DNA of 64,000 bases from Saccharomycopsis fibuligera x Saccharomycopsis cf. fibuligera. Lineage: Eukaryota; Ascomycota; Saccharomycetes; Ascoideales; Saccharomycopsidaceae. Numbering within the stretch: position 1 is the first letter of the stretch; each line of letters starts with the position of its first letter. Below the pieces are notes generated by a model. That model was given only the letters and a program-made list of their open reading frames with translations. It did not search any database and was not told the DNA's origin. The position numbers and the translations under genes were made by a program. This document shows, in pieces, positions 48,688 through 60,700 of this stretch. The stretch spans positions 62,001 to 126,000 of the forward strand of contig CP012809.1 of the NCBI GenBank assembly GCA_001936135.1, read 5' to 3'.

Positions 48688-49492
48688 TGCGTGTTCTGTT
48701 GTGTTGTGATGTGTTGTAGCAGACTATCTGATCGACTGATTGTTTTTAATATTTGTTGATGTTGTTTTTGTAATTGGTTTCTCAATGCAGTTTTTATAAT
48801 ATTTGCTAATACCGGCTAATTGTCATTCCAGTCACCCAAAGACTGCAGTGCTGTGCTGTGCTGTAAATAACTTTATAGAGCAGCTCTAATTATAGCCACT
48901 GTCAGTACCGGAGGATTCGCTTTTTCTTTAATATTGAATTGGAAATGTGTTGCACTGGACAGCTCGATTGATTGTCAAATTGAGTGTAAGTCGGCTAATA
49001 TACATCACATGCTTGTACCCTCGGATTTCTTTACGCACACGCGGCCATTTGCATTTACATTAAAACCACAGTCAGACGGCACTTAAGCTACAATACATAC
49101 AACAACACGCACTGAACTGAAAGAGAGAGAGAGAGAAGGAGAAAAAAAAAGGAAGCATCTATTAGAAATAGCAATCAAGAGTAAATGGAAAATGTGGAAA
49201 GAATAAAATAGATAAAAAAGAATGAACATTCGTGAAATGAGAAATCAAATTTTTTGTTTTAATGACGTAAGTTTTTTTTGTTGCTTTTTTTAGGAGAGAA
49301 AAAAAAGTTCTAAGCCAAAGTCAAGAAGAGTGAAAGAAACGTAAAGGTAAAGAATTGCGTAGAAAGTAGGATGCTAATTTGAACAAATAGCTTTGATCTT
49401 TGAAAACAAAAAATAAGTAATTAAAAGGGGCAATATCCTTGAAGTCAGTGGATGATTTTCTTCGATAATGACTCAATACTGCGTGTCAGCAC
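48688..49492. promoter_or_regulatory. ARC40 upstream region and NPC2 3' region
   Basis: Between two minus-strand genes. Includes a GA repeat near 49120-49135. No gene seen. Confidence 0.45.
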
Positions 49493-50119
49493 TCAGAATC
49501 CCATTACCCACCTTTTAGCAAATTTGGCATAATCCAACATTGAGAATTGGTCAGCAGTAAAAGTAACTGTAGCAGTCAAACAAGTAATATATTCATCTTC
49601 AGCAGTGAATGCTCTAGCATAAACGGTATATTTTCCCGGTGGCACTTCTGCAGGGATTTCCACAGTTTTGGAGATTTCTTGCTTACCAGCATCAACAGGA
49701 CAGGTCAAATCAACGTTTTGAATTTCCTCACAAAGATCAAAAGTTTTTTCCAATAATTTAATGTATCCATATCTAACATTGACCACCACATAAGCGCCAT
49801 CTTCAATGGTTTTCTTTAATGAGCCTTGAGCACTGAAGGATAAATTGGCCCCCTTTTGTGGTGGGTTTGGATCAATAATCACTTCATCAATGTTTAATAT
49901 TTTTGGTTCGTAAATGTCACAGATGGCGACAGGAGAATCACCAGGAATTGGCTTCTCACCTGGCAAAGTTTTGGAGTTGAAAAGGCCAGGCATGGAAACG
50001 CCATCATTGATGTTTTCCTCGAGACCAGCGTCAGCTGGGCCAAAGTTGATGGTTAATGGGAAGGCCAAAGCAGCGGAAGAAAGAAGCGAAAGGATAGAAA
50101 GGGATTTGAATAGTTGCAT
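49493..50119 (-). CDS. NPC2: NPC2-type sterol/phosphatidylglycerol-phosphatidylinositol transfer protein
   Basis: 208 aa. A signal peptide (~1-19, MQLFKSLSILSLLSSAALA) and a short propeptide-like stretch precede an ML (MD-2-related lipid-recognition) domain (~60-195). Conserved features are PVAICD, ILNIDEVIIDPNPPQKG, the Cys pairs (CDIY, DLCEE, LTCPV, TCLTA) and PPGKYTVYARA. Fungal Npc2 resides in the vacuole lumen, binds sterols and passes them to Ncr1/NPC1. The length is slightly above S. cerevisiae Npc2 (173 aa) because of the N-terminal extension. The frame is intact. Confidence 0.95.
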   Translation of the reverse strand: MQLFKSLSILSLLSSAALAFPLTINFGPADAGLEENINDGVSMPGLFNSKTLPGEKPIPGDSPVAICDIYEPKILNIDEVIIDPNPPQKGANLSFSAQGSLKKTIEDGAYVVVNVRYGYIKLLEKTFDLCEEIQNVDLTCPVDAGKQEISKTVEIPAEVPPGKYTVYARAFTAEDEYITCLTATVTFTADQFSMLDYAKFAKRWVMGF

Positions 50120-50521
50120 TGTGAATATAGTATATTTTATTGTATTTTGTGGTGTTTGTGATCAGACAAAGAGAGCGAGTTGTCGAGAATACTTCAGAAC
50201 AAAAGATGAAAGCACCCTGGGGGAAGAGATAAGAACGGGGGGCACCAGCAGCAGCAGAGCAAGAAAAGGAGTAAACACTCGCTCATCGATCCTCTGCCAT
50301 CGCTGTCATTGTTTTCTCTTTTCGGTCTGGGTTGCGTGCCCTGAGGGATCCACTGCGGCGGGACTGAAACCAGGACGACATCGATGAGCTTTGTAAGCCA
50401 CAATTTGATTTAAACTACACTTTGACACTACAAGCAGCATGCGGGTATGCTCTCAAGTTAGAGCACCTCTAATTTACCACCATATTATATCAAAGGTATA
50501 GCCATTTATTCTTCTCTAACC
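50120..50521. promoter_or_regulatory. NPC2 upstream region and UBX4 3' region
   Basis: About 400 bp between two minus-strand genes. A B-box-like GGTTTCAGTCC was checked and does not form a T-arm. No gene seen. Confidence 0.45.
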
Positions 50522-51302
50522 CTATTTCTTGCCCAACTTTAACCACTTTGGCACTTTCTTCTCTCCAGAACCAGAACCAGAACTAGAACTCGACCCAAAC
50601 AACTTCTTTTTAGCTGGTGGTTCAGATTTACCAGCGGTTGCCCCGTCATTATAATTATCTGTTTGGTGTATCAATTTCTCAATATTTTGTGCCTTTTCGC
50701 TGTTTTTCAAAAATGGTCCTTTGTAAATGTTGTTAATTTTCCCATCGTCCTGTAATAATTCAAATATGAAACTAACTTGACCATATTCTGCCAAACTTCG
50801 CTTCAACACTTCATTGTTCGCAATAGCAATGTCCTTATGATATACGTTGTCATCTTTTTTTCCCGTTGTGCTATTGCGTTGTTTGCCTCTGTGAGCATTA
50901 GTGTAGTTGAATTTCGGTATGACCAAGTTATACTTAAGATCCTGCTTGATAAGAAGTTCATTATTGATGAAATCGACAAGATCTTGCACAGTATTATTAG
51001 ATTTGAATTTGAGCTGAGTGATTGATTGATCCGGGAATTTGATTCTGAATTGGATGTCTTTGACAGGCTCTGATGTGTTCTTAGTAGCAAGGAGTTTTTT
51101 TCTTTCTGCTTCTTGTTTCAACTTTTGCTTCACATAGTCACTTTTAGCGTCGGCTTTACTTTTTAATAACTCTTGGTACCTTTTAGCTTCCTCTATTGAC
51201 AATTCATGGTCCCCGTCATCATCATCATAACCATTAGCGATCTCTGCAGCAATTGCTGGGTTTTTGGAATCCTTTGCAGGTTTGTATATTTCATAAGATG
51301 GC

Positions 51303-51381
<79 letters not shown>

Positions 51382-51874
51382 GCTGCGGAGTCGTGATTTC
51401 CTTCAAGGTGCCATTTTTTTCATCTTCTCTTGCCTTGATATCTGGATTTTCCCCATCAGAAGCTGATTGCGTATTGCTGTTGCTGCTCACCTTTTCCTTG
51501 CTATTATTCTCACTGCTTGTCAAGCTGCTTCCATCAGCGTTCTTGAAACTAACTCTCAACACACAGCTGCCTCTATCAAACCCATACTCTTTCAAAGATT
51601 TGGCAAACTCGTCTTCCAAAGCAACTCTTTTATTCAATATCTGCACCACTGGCACATATTGTGCGTTACTGCTACCGCTGCTACTGGTGCTGCTGCTAGT
51701 TCTATTAAAAATGGAAAATTGAAGTGCTTCTTCGTATTCAATAAGCACATTTCGCACTGATTTCGTAGCGGGAAACTTGCGCACAAATAATGCGGTGTTG
51801 GTGGGTAATTGACGAGATATGGATTCCGGCAAGCTGACAAACTGCAACTTGACGTTGACTATTGAGTCGCTCAT
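50522..51874 (-). CDS. UBX4: UBX-domain Cdc48 adaptor Ubx4 (TUG/ASPL homologue) with poly-Gln tract
   Basis: 450 aa. An N-terminal TUG-type ubiquitin-like region (~1-110) is followed by a Ser/Asn-rich linker, an uninterrupted run of 28 Gln (~164-191) and a charged coiled-coil-like stretch (SIEEAKRYQELLKSK...). The UBX domain is ~275-375 (DIQFRIKFPDQSITQLKF, NTVQDLVDFINNELL, FIFELLQDDGK). The C-terminal VPKWLKLGKK matches the end of Ubx4/ASPL. Ubx4 binds the Cdc48 ATPase and tunes ER-associated degradation. The Gln run is nearly pure CAA. Divergent from AIM45. Confidence 0.88.
51302..51385 (-). repeat. (CAA)26 microsatellite flanked by CAG, coding for 28 glutamines
   Basis: 26 CAA codons with one CAG at each end, inside UBX4. 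Almost pure trinucleotide repeat, so copy number is likely to vary between strains. Confidence 0.95.
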
Positions 51875-52286
51875 TATTGGATGGACTAGTTATGCCGTGC
51901 TTTGAGCGTAGTAGCTTTAGTAGTGATAATGACGGTGATCCTTTTGCCGCTGCGTTGATCTGTGTTGGACTTACTATTGCAATAGCGTAAAGCTGAGAAA
52001 AATGGAGAGGGGTTGCCCGGATCCAACAAAAGTACAGTTTCCAGTTCCGACCATTAATCACCTGACTATAACCGTATATGTATATTTTCTATGTCCCATT
52101 TCCGGGGCACACACTTTAGCATAGCAGAGCCACCAATGAGTCAAGAAAAGGAAGCGAAAAAATTAAAGTGCAGCGAGTGAGGAAATTGGACCCCAGGACA
52201 TCATCAACAATATTAATACTAATAGCAACAGCGCCACGGGGACATAAATACTCACCATAATCACCGCCACCACCACCATTGTCACC
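51875..52286. promoter_or_regulatory. Divergent promoter UBX4 / AIM45
   Basis: About 410 bp shared upstream region. No specific motif recognised beyond CCACCA-rich leader sequence before AIM45. Confidence 0.5.
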
Positions 52287-53351
52287 ATGTTCTTTGCTAG
52301 ACAGTCTTCTTTAAAAACTGCCTCTGCAACTGCAAGGGGAAGATTCCATTTGAGTTTGAAAAATTTCGCCTCAACGCTAGCATTTGTCGAATCTCACAAT
52401 GGACAAATTACTCCAGCTTCGTTATCAACATTGCAAGCAGCCACCAAGTTGAATCAACCAATAACCACAATATTGCTCGGCTCTGACGCGTCAACAATTG
52501 CTAAGCAGCAACTCGGCAAAGTGTCTGCATCCATTGAAAAAGCGTTAGTTGCCAACAACGACAAATATAACCACTACTTGCCAGAACATATATCGCCAAT
52601 ATTGACTCAGTTGTTGTCTGATAAAGCTAACGATTTCAGTCACTTTTTGGTGCCTTCTTCTTTTGTTGGCAAGGCCATCTTGCCCCGTATTGCCAGTAAG
52701 TTGGATGTTCAACCAATCAGTGATATTACGGGAATCGAATCGGCAAACGTTTTCCAAAGATTTATCTATGCTGGGAACGCGGTGGCTACGATCAAGTCTA
52801 ATGACAGTTTGATTTTGGCCTCCATTAGATCTTCGACATTTGAGCCAGTGGCATTGGCTAATGAAGCTGCTGCCAAGGAAATCAAAGTGGAAGAGTTGGA
52901 CTACGTTAACCCAGAGACTGAACCATCTACTGAGTTTGTTGGTGAAAGTATTGTTCAATCAGCAAGACCAGATTTAGGATCAGCAAAAGCAGTGGTCTCT
53001 GGCGGCCGTGGTTTGGGCTCGAAGGAAAAATTCGACGAGTTATTGGAACCATTAGCCAATTCGCTCGGTGCCGCTATTGGTGCCTCTAGAGCCGCTGTTG
53101 ATTCTGGATTTGTTGACAACTCGTTGCAAGTGGGACAAACTGGGAAAATCATTGCTCCTGAATTATACGTCGCGGTAGGAATCTCAGGAGCAATCCAGCA
53201 TTTAGCAGGTATGAAGGATTCCAAAGTGATTGTTGCTGTTAACAAAGTTGACGATGCTCCGATTTTCAATGTTGCTGATTTTGGATTGGTGGGTGATTTG
53301 TTTGAAGTTGTCCCTGAGTTGACAAAGAAGATAAACGAAGCAAAGAAATAA
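52287..53351 (+). CDS. AIM45: Electron transfer flavoprotein alpha subunit, mitochondrial
   Basis: 354 aa, close to S. cerevisiae Aim45 (344 aa). A presequence (MFFARQSSLKTASATARGRF) precedes the N-terminal ETF domain (~28-210; LAFVESHNGQITPAS). The C-terminal FAD-binding domain holds VVSGGRGLGSKEKF, ASRAAVDSGF, QVGQTGKIIAPELYVAVGISGAIQHLAGM and VNKVDDAPIFNVADFGLVGD. These are the ETF-alpha FAD motifs. It pairs with ETF-beta (Cir1) to carry electrons from mitochondrial dehydrogenases to ETF:ubiquinone oxidoreductase (Cir2). The frame is intact with no CTG codon noticed. Confidence 0.97.
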   Translation: MFFARQSSLKTASATARGRFHLSLKNFASTLAFVESHNGQITPASLSTLQAATKLNQPITTILLGSDASTIAKQQLGKVSASIEKALVANNDKYNHYLPEHISPILTQLLSDKANDFSHFLVPSSFVGKAILPRIASKLDVQPISDITGIESANVFQRFIYAGNAVATIKSNDSLILASIRSSTFEPVALANEAAAKEIKVEELDYVNPETEPSTEFVGESIVQSARPDLGSAKAVVSGGRGLGSKEKFDELLEPLANSLGAAIGASRAAVDSGFVDNSLQVGQTGKIIAPELYVAVGISGAIQHLAGMKDSKVIVAVNKVDDAPIFNVADFGLVGDLFEVVPELTKKINEAKK

Positions 53352-54254
53352 GCAACTACCTATGGGGGAACCCTTTCCCCATTTCTTTTGTATGAACAAT
53401 ATATAAACAATATATTAGCAGTATAAATAATTTAATGAGATGAAGAATTTGATGTGAATGTTATTATTTTGCTTTCCTTCCCTTATTCTTCTGGTAAACA
53501 TATATTTTATCAGGACAGCTTGCATGTTTTCACTGGTTGAACGATATCTCCTTGGATGCTTGCCACTGGAAATTTTTTGATGGGAAATTTCAATGCTTTT
53601 CCAGCATGACATGAACAAACAAAAATGCCAAAGTCAAAATGCACGACACTGCAGGTCCGATGGGCCCCTGCCCCGCTCAAACATCAAAAGATTTCAAAAT
53701 CAAAAGATTTCAAAACCAAAAAATTCAATAGAATTTAAAATCCCCAATTGTCATGTTTTGCTGACAAAGCTTCGCACTATAAAGAACCGCCAACTCACTA
53801 ACGCCTTCAAGAGTAGCATTGGTGAAATAAAGTCAATTTCAAATCCAAAGGTTATGAATATGAGTACATGTGATGTTCGACAGGCGTTTCTCAAAATTTA
53901 TTTAATGATACCTGATAGTAGCACGTGCAGATAATGGAAGGGCACTAGCGCTGTTTAGCGTACGTTTCAAAATATAGTCAGGTTCCATTGGTTAGTACTT
54001 TGAGCTAAGCGCTTTGAGCCAAGCAACCTTTATGATTATTATCAAAATTTGTTATTTTGATTTTCATTGTGCTAATAATATATTTACTTGCTGGGAAAGT
54101 TCGGGAAATATTGACAAACATATTGAGAATATAGAGAGAGAAAGGGATAGAGAGAGAGAGAGAATTGACAATATTAAATCGCAGCAGCCTACATCTATAG
54201 GTAAAAAAAAAAAAGAAAAAAAAAAGGCATCATTATACAATACAACACAACACA
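53352..54254. promoter_or_regulatory. AIM45 3' region and upstream region of the LRR-RING gene
   Basis: About 900 bp. A CACGTG lies at 53922-53927 and a GA-rich run (GAGAGAGAGAGA) near 54133-54165. The 113-codon frame at 53593-53934 lacks coding features. Confidence 0.45.
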
Positions 54255-54772
54255 ATGAGCAGTGATATTGTATATACCGACAGTTCTAAAATAACGGACA
54301 TTGATCCGAACGCCCTAAGAACCCTAACGCTCAAGTGGCTAACTGACTTTCCCCAAATTTCCAGCATTTCAAGCTCACACTCGACAACCAATCAAGCGGA
54401 TGCAGATCAAGAGACTCTGCTTTTTATAAATCTACGAAAATTGACCATTAATGCTACCGAATTCAATCTCAGTGAAAGGTTTCGATTCACGCAGAAGTTC
54501 TTTCCAAAATTGGAAGAATTGGTCTTATTGCAGCCGGAATTTTCGTCCAATGATGAAAATACTGAAAATACTGAAAATGATGATGATGAGTTTAATGAGC
54601 TAGAGATCAATTTGCCACGGTTGAAAAGTTTGTACTTGTACAAATGTCACGGGTTGAAGAGAGTCAAGCTTGTGAATTGTAAACTGTTGGAAAGTGTGAA
54701 GTTTCACGTCAATAAAGAGTTGCAAGAAATTGTCGATTACTATGATGAGTTTGATTATGAAGGTAGCAATAG

Positions 54773-54805
<33 letters not shown>

Positions 54806-56360
54806 CAATAGCGACACTCAATTGAGGTTGATATCCTTGGATAAGTGCACCAACTTGCAACATTTTGGCATACAAAAAGTTGAGCATGTGAAAACTTTGA
54901 AAATCGATGGATGCGCCAAATTGGAAAGTTTTGCAAATGTCAGTTTTCCAAGTTTGAAAGATTGTTTACTACAAGGGAGCAGCATCACTACATTTGAATT
55001 GATTGCTCCTGAGTTGCGCAATTTAAGACTAGCTGAGTCGCAAAAATTAGCAGAAATGAGTATCAATGAAGGGAATTACCCAAAGTTGGAGTTTTTGGAT
55101 GTTTCTAGATCAGCGGAGTTGAAGCTGGTTAGGGCTGTTGGCAAACTTGGTGGTTTGGAAAAGATCTGGTTGACAAATTGCGAAAATTTTAAGGTCATTG
55201 ATTTGGGTGGGCTACAAATAGAGGAAGAAGAAGAAGTTGACCTTGAGTTGGTGGTTGATGATTGCATCAACTTGAAACAAGTAATGCTTCCAACAGATTT
55301 GCAATCTCCGATCCTCAAAAAGTTATCACTAAGAAACTGCAAACTGATACAATTGAACCAGTCGCAGTTAACAATCAAAGATCTATCTAAACTAGAGTAC
55401 CTAAACTACGAAAACAGCACATACGATACGTTTTCATTTGCTCAGCAGCTTGTGCTTAACAAGTACGCCAATGACGTGCTTGTCTGCTGCGGGTTGAGTT
55501 ACTTGGCCAGAAACAGCCATGGAAAAGTCGACATGCAAGAGTTTGAAGCAACGATGCAGATAGTTGATTATGTGGGGAGATTGCTTACTGAGATGAACGA
55601 AAAAAGTACTACCAAAGATGGAAATGAGAAAGCTACGCAGCGGTTAGTGATGACAGTAGCACAGGTTTATTGCGAGACTGCGGCAGAGATAGTACTAAGG
55701 TTGAATCTAATTGCTATGATGATTGAGGTGACTGCGGCAGACTCAGACGGAGAAAGGATGACGGTCGGCAAAGCTTTAGATGGTCTTGCTGACGATGGTG
55801 AGAATTATCAGTGTGGCCCCAGTATGCGCCAACAGGCCGGGACACTTCGAGACAAGTTGAACGATGTGCGCAACATGTCGTTTCTGTCACCAGACGCATG
55901 TCACGGCGTGCACGGCGTGCACGACGAGAGCAGCAACAGCGTGTTACGTCATAGGGGCGGTGACAGTTCTCGGCCAAATACGGCGACAACGACGGCGACT
56001 CTGCTTCTCAGAGAGCACAAGCGGGCGAGCAGCGTGGTTGTCAGCAGCAAGGCGCTTCGCATCATGAACGAGCCAGACAACAATGTGGCTTGTCCCATAT
56101 GTCTCCAGGACTACTCCAGCGATGGTACGAGTGACAGTAGCAAGAGCGACAGCAACGCCTGGTACTACTGCAATTGCGGGCACTCCATCTGTGGCGAGTG
56201 CAGCGACTTGTACAACAGCGGAAAGTGCTACTACTGCTGCCAGCCGACAGGGAAGTTGGTGCCTCGCGGTGTGGTGTTTCTGTTCATGGAAGAGGTTGTT
56301 CGCGGCGACTATGGCAGGTGGGATGTGTTGTATCGGGAGCTTTGTGCTATTGCGCTGTAA
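54255..56360 (+). CDS. Leucine-rich-repeat protein with C-terminal RING finger (putative E3 ubiquitin ligase)
   Basis: 701 aa; I do not recognise a named orthologue. Residues ~20-395 show irregular leucine-rich repeats of the L..L.L..C..L..V type (LPRLKSLYLYKCHGLKRVKL, LRLISLDKCTNLQHFGI, LEKIWLTNCENFKVIDL). An Asn-rich insert lies near 175-190. A helical middle (~400-530) follows. A complete C3HC4-type RING is at 613-661: CPIC, CNCGH, SICGEC, CYYC, with correct spacing. Codon use becomes G/C-richer from about 55,840 to the stop, with a short CACGGCGTG tandem near 55,900. The likely role is ubiquitin ligase with the LRR as substrate reader; this is inferred from domains only. Confidence 0.85.
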
Positions 56361-57295
56361 GCCATAAGCTACGCAAATACACAATTGGGTTTCACATCTA
56401 CAGACTGTAGACTGTAGACTGTAGAAGGCTAAAGACTAAAGACTAAAGCTTATCCACCACCACAGAGGGCAACCACGGGATTCTGTTATCATAACATAAC
56501 TGTGGGCGCTATCTCACAAGCACTCAACACTCGAAATACTTGAAACACTCTTCTCGCTCTCAGCGCTTAGCACTTGTCGCCCAATTCTTTATCTTTATCT
56601 TTTTCTTTATCTTTATCTTGCTACGACACAAAAATCTCAACAAGACAATATCAAACCAAAAACACACGATACTCAAGATACCCAAAACACGCCCTAGCGC
56701 CGCCTTATCCCGCCTCTTAAGACACTGCTTTATTCTTCTAGTTTATCCGCCGCGCTTATTCTGCTAATTCTACTTATTCTGCTTACTTGTTTCTTCCAGG
56801 GCCCATCTTCAGCTGTGTCCAAACACCTAATTAATAAATCTATTGCTGTTTCTCCCGTTGTCGTCTCTTTCACTTTACAAGTCACACCAGCTGTCTTTCA
56901 CTCTTACCACTCTCACTCTCGATGATATAACCCACACCGCAGCATCACCAATCACCAATCACCCGTTCCTCGAATCTCTCATTCTTCTGTAGATAATACG
57001 CCACTGCTAACCGCTAAGCGCCCACTGTTCACTGTCCATTTTCCACTTCCCGCTGTGCCCCTGCAAAACCCCGATATCCCCGCACACACCACCACCCAGA
57101 TTATCGCCCGATTTTGTTTTTCTTGCCCGTGCTTTCACACACACACACTTTTTTTTTAATTTCATTTTTTCCCCTTCTTCTTCCTCGACGTCTTTCGATA
57201 CGCTGGCTACTAGCACAAACTATACATCCATCTCAATACTAATAAACATATCCGTCCATCCATCCATCCATTAGCCATTCAGCCGACCCCATAGT
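56361..57295. promoter_or_regulatory. Upstream region of the large LRR gene
   Basis: Intergenic between two plus-strand genes. It begins with two 7-bp tandem arrays (56404-56450), then becomes C/T-rich toward the start codon with (TCCA)n near 57253-57271. No gene seen. Confidence 0.5.
56404..56450 (+). repeat. Adjacent 7-bp tandem arrays (ACTGTAG x3, AAAGACT x2)
   Basis: Three ACTGTAG units then two AAAGACT units and a partial third, starting 44 bp after the LRR-RING stop. Both share seven-base periodicity. Confidence 0.8.
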
Positions 57296-57734
57296 ATGTC
57301 AAAGCAACCACCCCAACCAATTGACCAAAGGGACACAGGGGTTTCTAATGGCGATGTCGACTGGCTTTTCAGAGGTAAAATAAAAAAGCATGGTAAGGGT
57401 GGCCTCACCACCGATGACTCCGATGAAAAGCTAAAGGCTCCTAAAGCTCCAGTGATCCCTTCTCCAAATGCTTCTACTTCAATAGATCCTAAAAAATCAA
57501 CTGCAGCGCAGCCTCTTCAACAACAACAACAACAACAACAGCCACAACAATCAGTGCCGCTGCAAAAACAACCAGCCAAACCACCACCATCGCAGACTCA
57601 AGCACAAATAGCTGCTGAACCAGCAAAGTTGCAAAAAGGCATCCAATCATCATCACAGCCAGCACATCCACCACCACAGACACAAGCGCAAGCACAAGCG
57701 CAAGCAACCACCGTTGCCTCATCATTGTCATCAT

Positions 57735-57766
<32 letters not shown>

Positions 57767-60700
57767 TTATCGCCAAACGCCGGCATCAGTGGCACTGGCA
57801 CTGGCACTACCGACAATGGCGCCACTGCCAATATTCCTTCTATTGCTTCTTCCTCCACCGCATCTCAGCGACCACCTACGGCTCCGAACTCCACATCCTC
57901 AATTCCTACTGTCAACAATACCCAAGCATCTGCCAATAGCTCTGCAGGAGCGAGCCCAAATACTTCAGATGACTCGGTGGTATCAAAAGATAGCGCTTCT
58001 GCTGGAATTCCTGGAACACCAGCCGCCGGAGCAGCATCAGCTCAAGCTCACGCACAACAACAACAACAACAACAACAACCTCCACCGGGCTCTTTGTCAA
58101 GAACAATGTCAAAAAATAGAAGCAGGTCTTCCAGTCTTTCCTCGACCCTAACCCGAAAATCAATAGATCTGAATGACTTGCAACTACGAAGAAGAACTTC
58201 CGTTAGTAGTGAAGGCAAATCATTATCTACTATTCCTTCCAACGAATCTGAAAAGACCAGCAAAAAATCACTATTCAGTTCTCTATCTTCCAAATTTAGT
58301 AAAAAGAAAAACGGGGCAAATGCTTCTGCTCCTGCCGCTTCTGCTCCAGTTGCCACCTCAAACAGTGCTCCTCTGAAACCAATATCCGCGCCAGTCGCTC
58401 AGAAAAGTATCCTACCAGGCCAATTTCAATCATCATCGCTATCATCATCTTCAGCTCCAGCTCCCCCAGCTCAAGAAACGGCAGAGTCAAGAAGAAGGTT
58501 TGGCTCGCTTAGAGGAAAGGTTTCCGCCAAGATTACTAACCGTTCGGTGCAGCCGCCTGCGCCAACCGAACGTGTCATATTAAACAAGAATCCAAATAAA
58601 GTAAGAGTGCCAATCGAAGAACTTGGCAATTTGAAGATGAAAAGAGTGATTTTTGATATTAATGATTTGAAGTATGACCCTCCACAACAAATTCCTTCCA
58701 GAAAACCTAAAAAGGGCAATGTGCTTATTCCCGACGACATTATTGCCGAAACACCAAGAGTCTCTGTGGGGATTGCTAGCAGTGATAAAAAAGTTGTTGA
58801 GCAAGAAACTAAAAAAGACTATAACCAAAAGCAATACTTGTTGGCTGTCGATAGTCAAAGAAAGGCTCTTGAAGAAGCTAAAAAGCATGCCCATGAAGCT
58901 CATCAGTCTGCTTTGCGAATTGCTAATGAGGTAGCGAACTACAAGCAGTCTAAGAATGGACATATTTTACCAAACCCTAACGCAGTGTACCCTGAAGAAG
59001 AAGAAGAAACTTTTCATGGAGCAGGAATCGGTATTGACAAGCCAATGCATCATCATGAACATCATTTTGATGACGATAAACCAAATGAAGAATTTGAAGA
59101 TGATGAAATTGAGGATGATGTGCCACTTGATTTACTTTACACTAGATGTTGTCACTTGAGAGAGATCTTACCAATTCCTGCCACTCTCAAACAATTGAAA
59201 GGGAAATCAAAACCATTACATGTTTTGAAATTCTTAAACCCAAAGCCAACTCTAATTGATATCTTGTCATTTTCTGATTTCATTGCAATTGCGCCAATTA
59301 ATACAATTATTTTTGATAATGTGATATTGACTAACGAAATGATTAAAATTGTGTTCACATCATTGGCTGGAAACGCTCATTTGGAAAAACTTTCCCTTAA
59401 AAACTTGATGATTGATGGTGAGGCTTGGAAATATTTGTGCAAGTTTTTGTTGAAAAATAAAAAATTGGTTAAGCTCGATCTTTCGCAAACCAAGTACAGA
59501 TCTGATTTGTCACCTGAATTTTACAGATTCAACATGAATTGGAACTTGTTTGTTGATGTGCTTAAAAGAAGAGGTGGAATCTCAGAATTAATTCTTACTG
59601 GCATTGATTTCAAATTTGATGATTTCAAACTGTTGATAGAAGAGGGCATCTCAATTGCTACAAAGCGTTTAGGTCTCGCATCGTCCAATATCTCTTATGA
59701 AAAATGTGGCATTATTAGAAAATGGATCAATAAAGAACAATCTACTTGTGAAGGTATAGATTTAGGATTTAATGACTTGAGCAATAAGCAACTATCACAA
59801 TTAAAGATTGAAAATCCTGCCTCTAAATTGCTTTTCCTTTCGCTTAATGCTACTAATTTGTCAGATATCAAAGAATTGTCAGCTGCTTTGAAAAATCTTT
59901 CAGAATTGCCAAACTTGAGTTACTTGGATTTAAGTTCTTTGCCTCAAATTTTTCCACAAATTATACCATACCTAAAGCGCTACTTGCCCAAATTCCCAAA
60001 TTTGAAAAGAATTCATCTTGATTACAATCATTTGCCTGCCAAATCATTAGCGGCAATTTTGGATATTTTGCAAATGTGCAAGAAACTCATTCATATAAGT
60101 TTGATTGGCAACGACGTTAAAGGAGTTAGTGCTTCGTTATACGGATGTGTCAAAACTTCCAGATCCATTTTCAACCTTGACTTGGATTACGATTCTATTC
60201 CAGAACTTATTAGTTCTAAACTTGCGGTGGTATTGATGAGAAATATGGAAATTAATTTGCATGGTGAAGATGCAGTGCCAAAGGACAAACGTGATCAGCT
60301 AGAAGATGAATTGATGTTTGATGGTTCATTGATTGCAGAATCCGCCGAAGCATTCCTCAAGACAAAGACATCTGATTACGAAGATTACTCCAACAGATTA
60401 TTGAAGAAATCACTCATTAGTAGGACCAAAGTCATTAGAAGTGAGATTCACACGACTATTGATGCATTGTTTGAAAAGAGAAACAAAGGTGAGCTTACCA
60501 TTGAAGGTAAAGAAAGACTTTTAAGATTTTGCTTATTGGATTCAGCATTGGAAAAAATTGTGCACTTGTTTGAAGGTACTGATGATAATAGTAATAATAC
60601 CAATACTCAACAGGGTGGCAAAAATAATGCTGATGCTGCTAGTTTGTATACCGTCACCACCAATGATCCTGATAATACTCAGGGTGATGGCGATATTAGC

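Noticed and set aside
50347-50372. B-box-like GGTTTCAGTCC on the minus strand between NPC2 and UBX4
   Set aside because: Two core mismatches and no T-stem pairing.
53593-53934. 113-codon plus-strand frame between AIM45 and the LRR-RING gene
   Set aside because: No recognisable domain or codon bias; sequence is typical of A-rich intergenic DNA.
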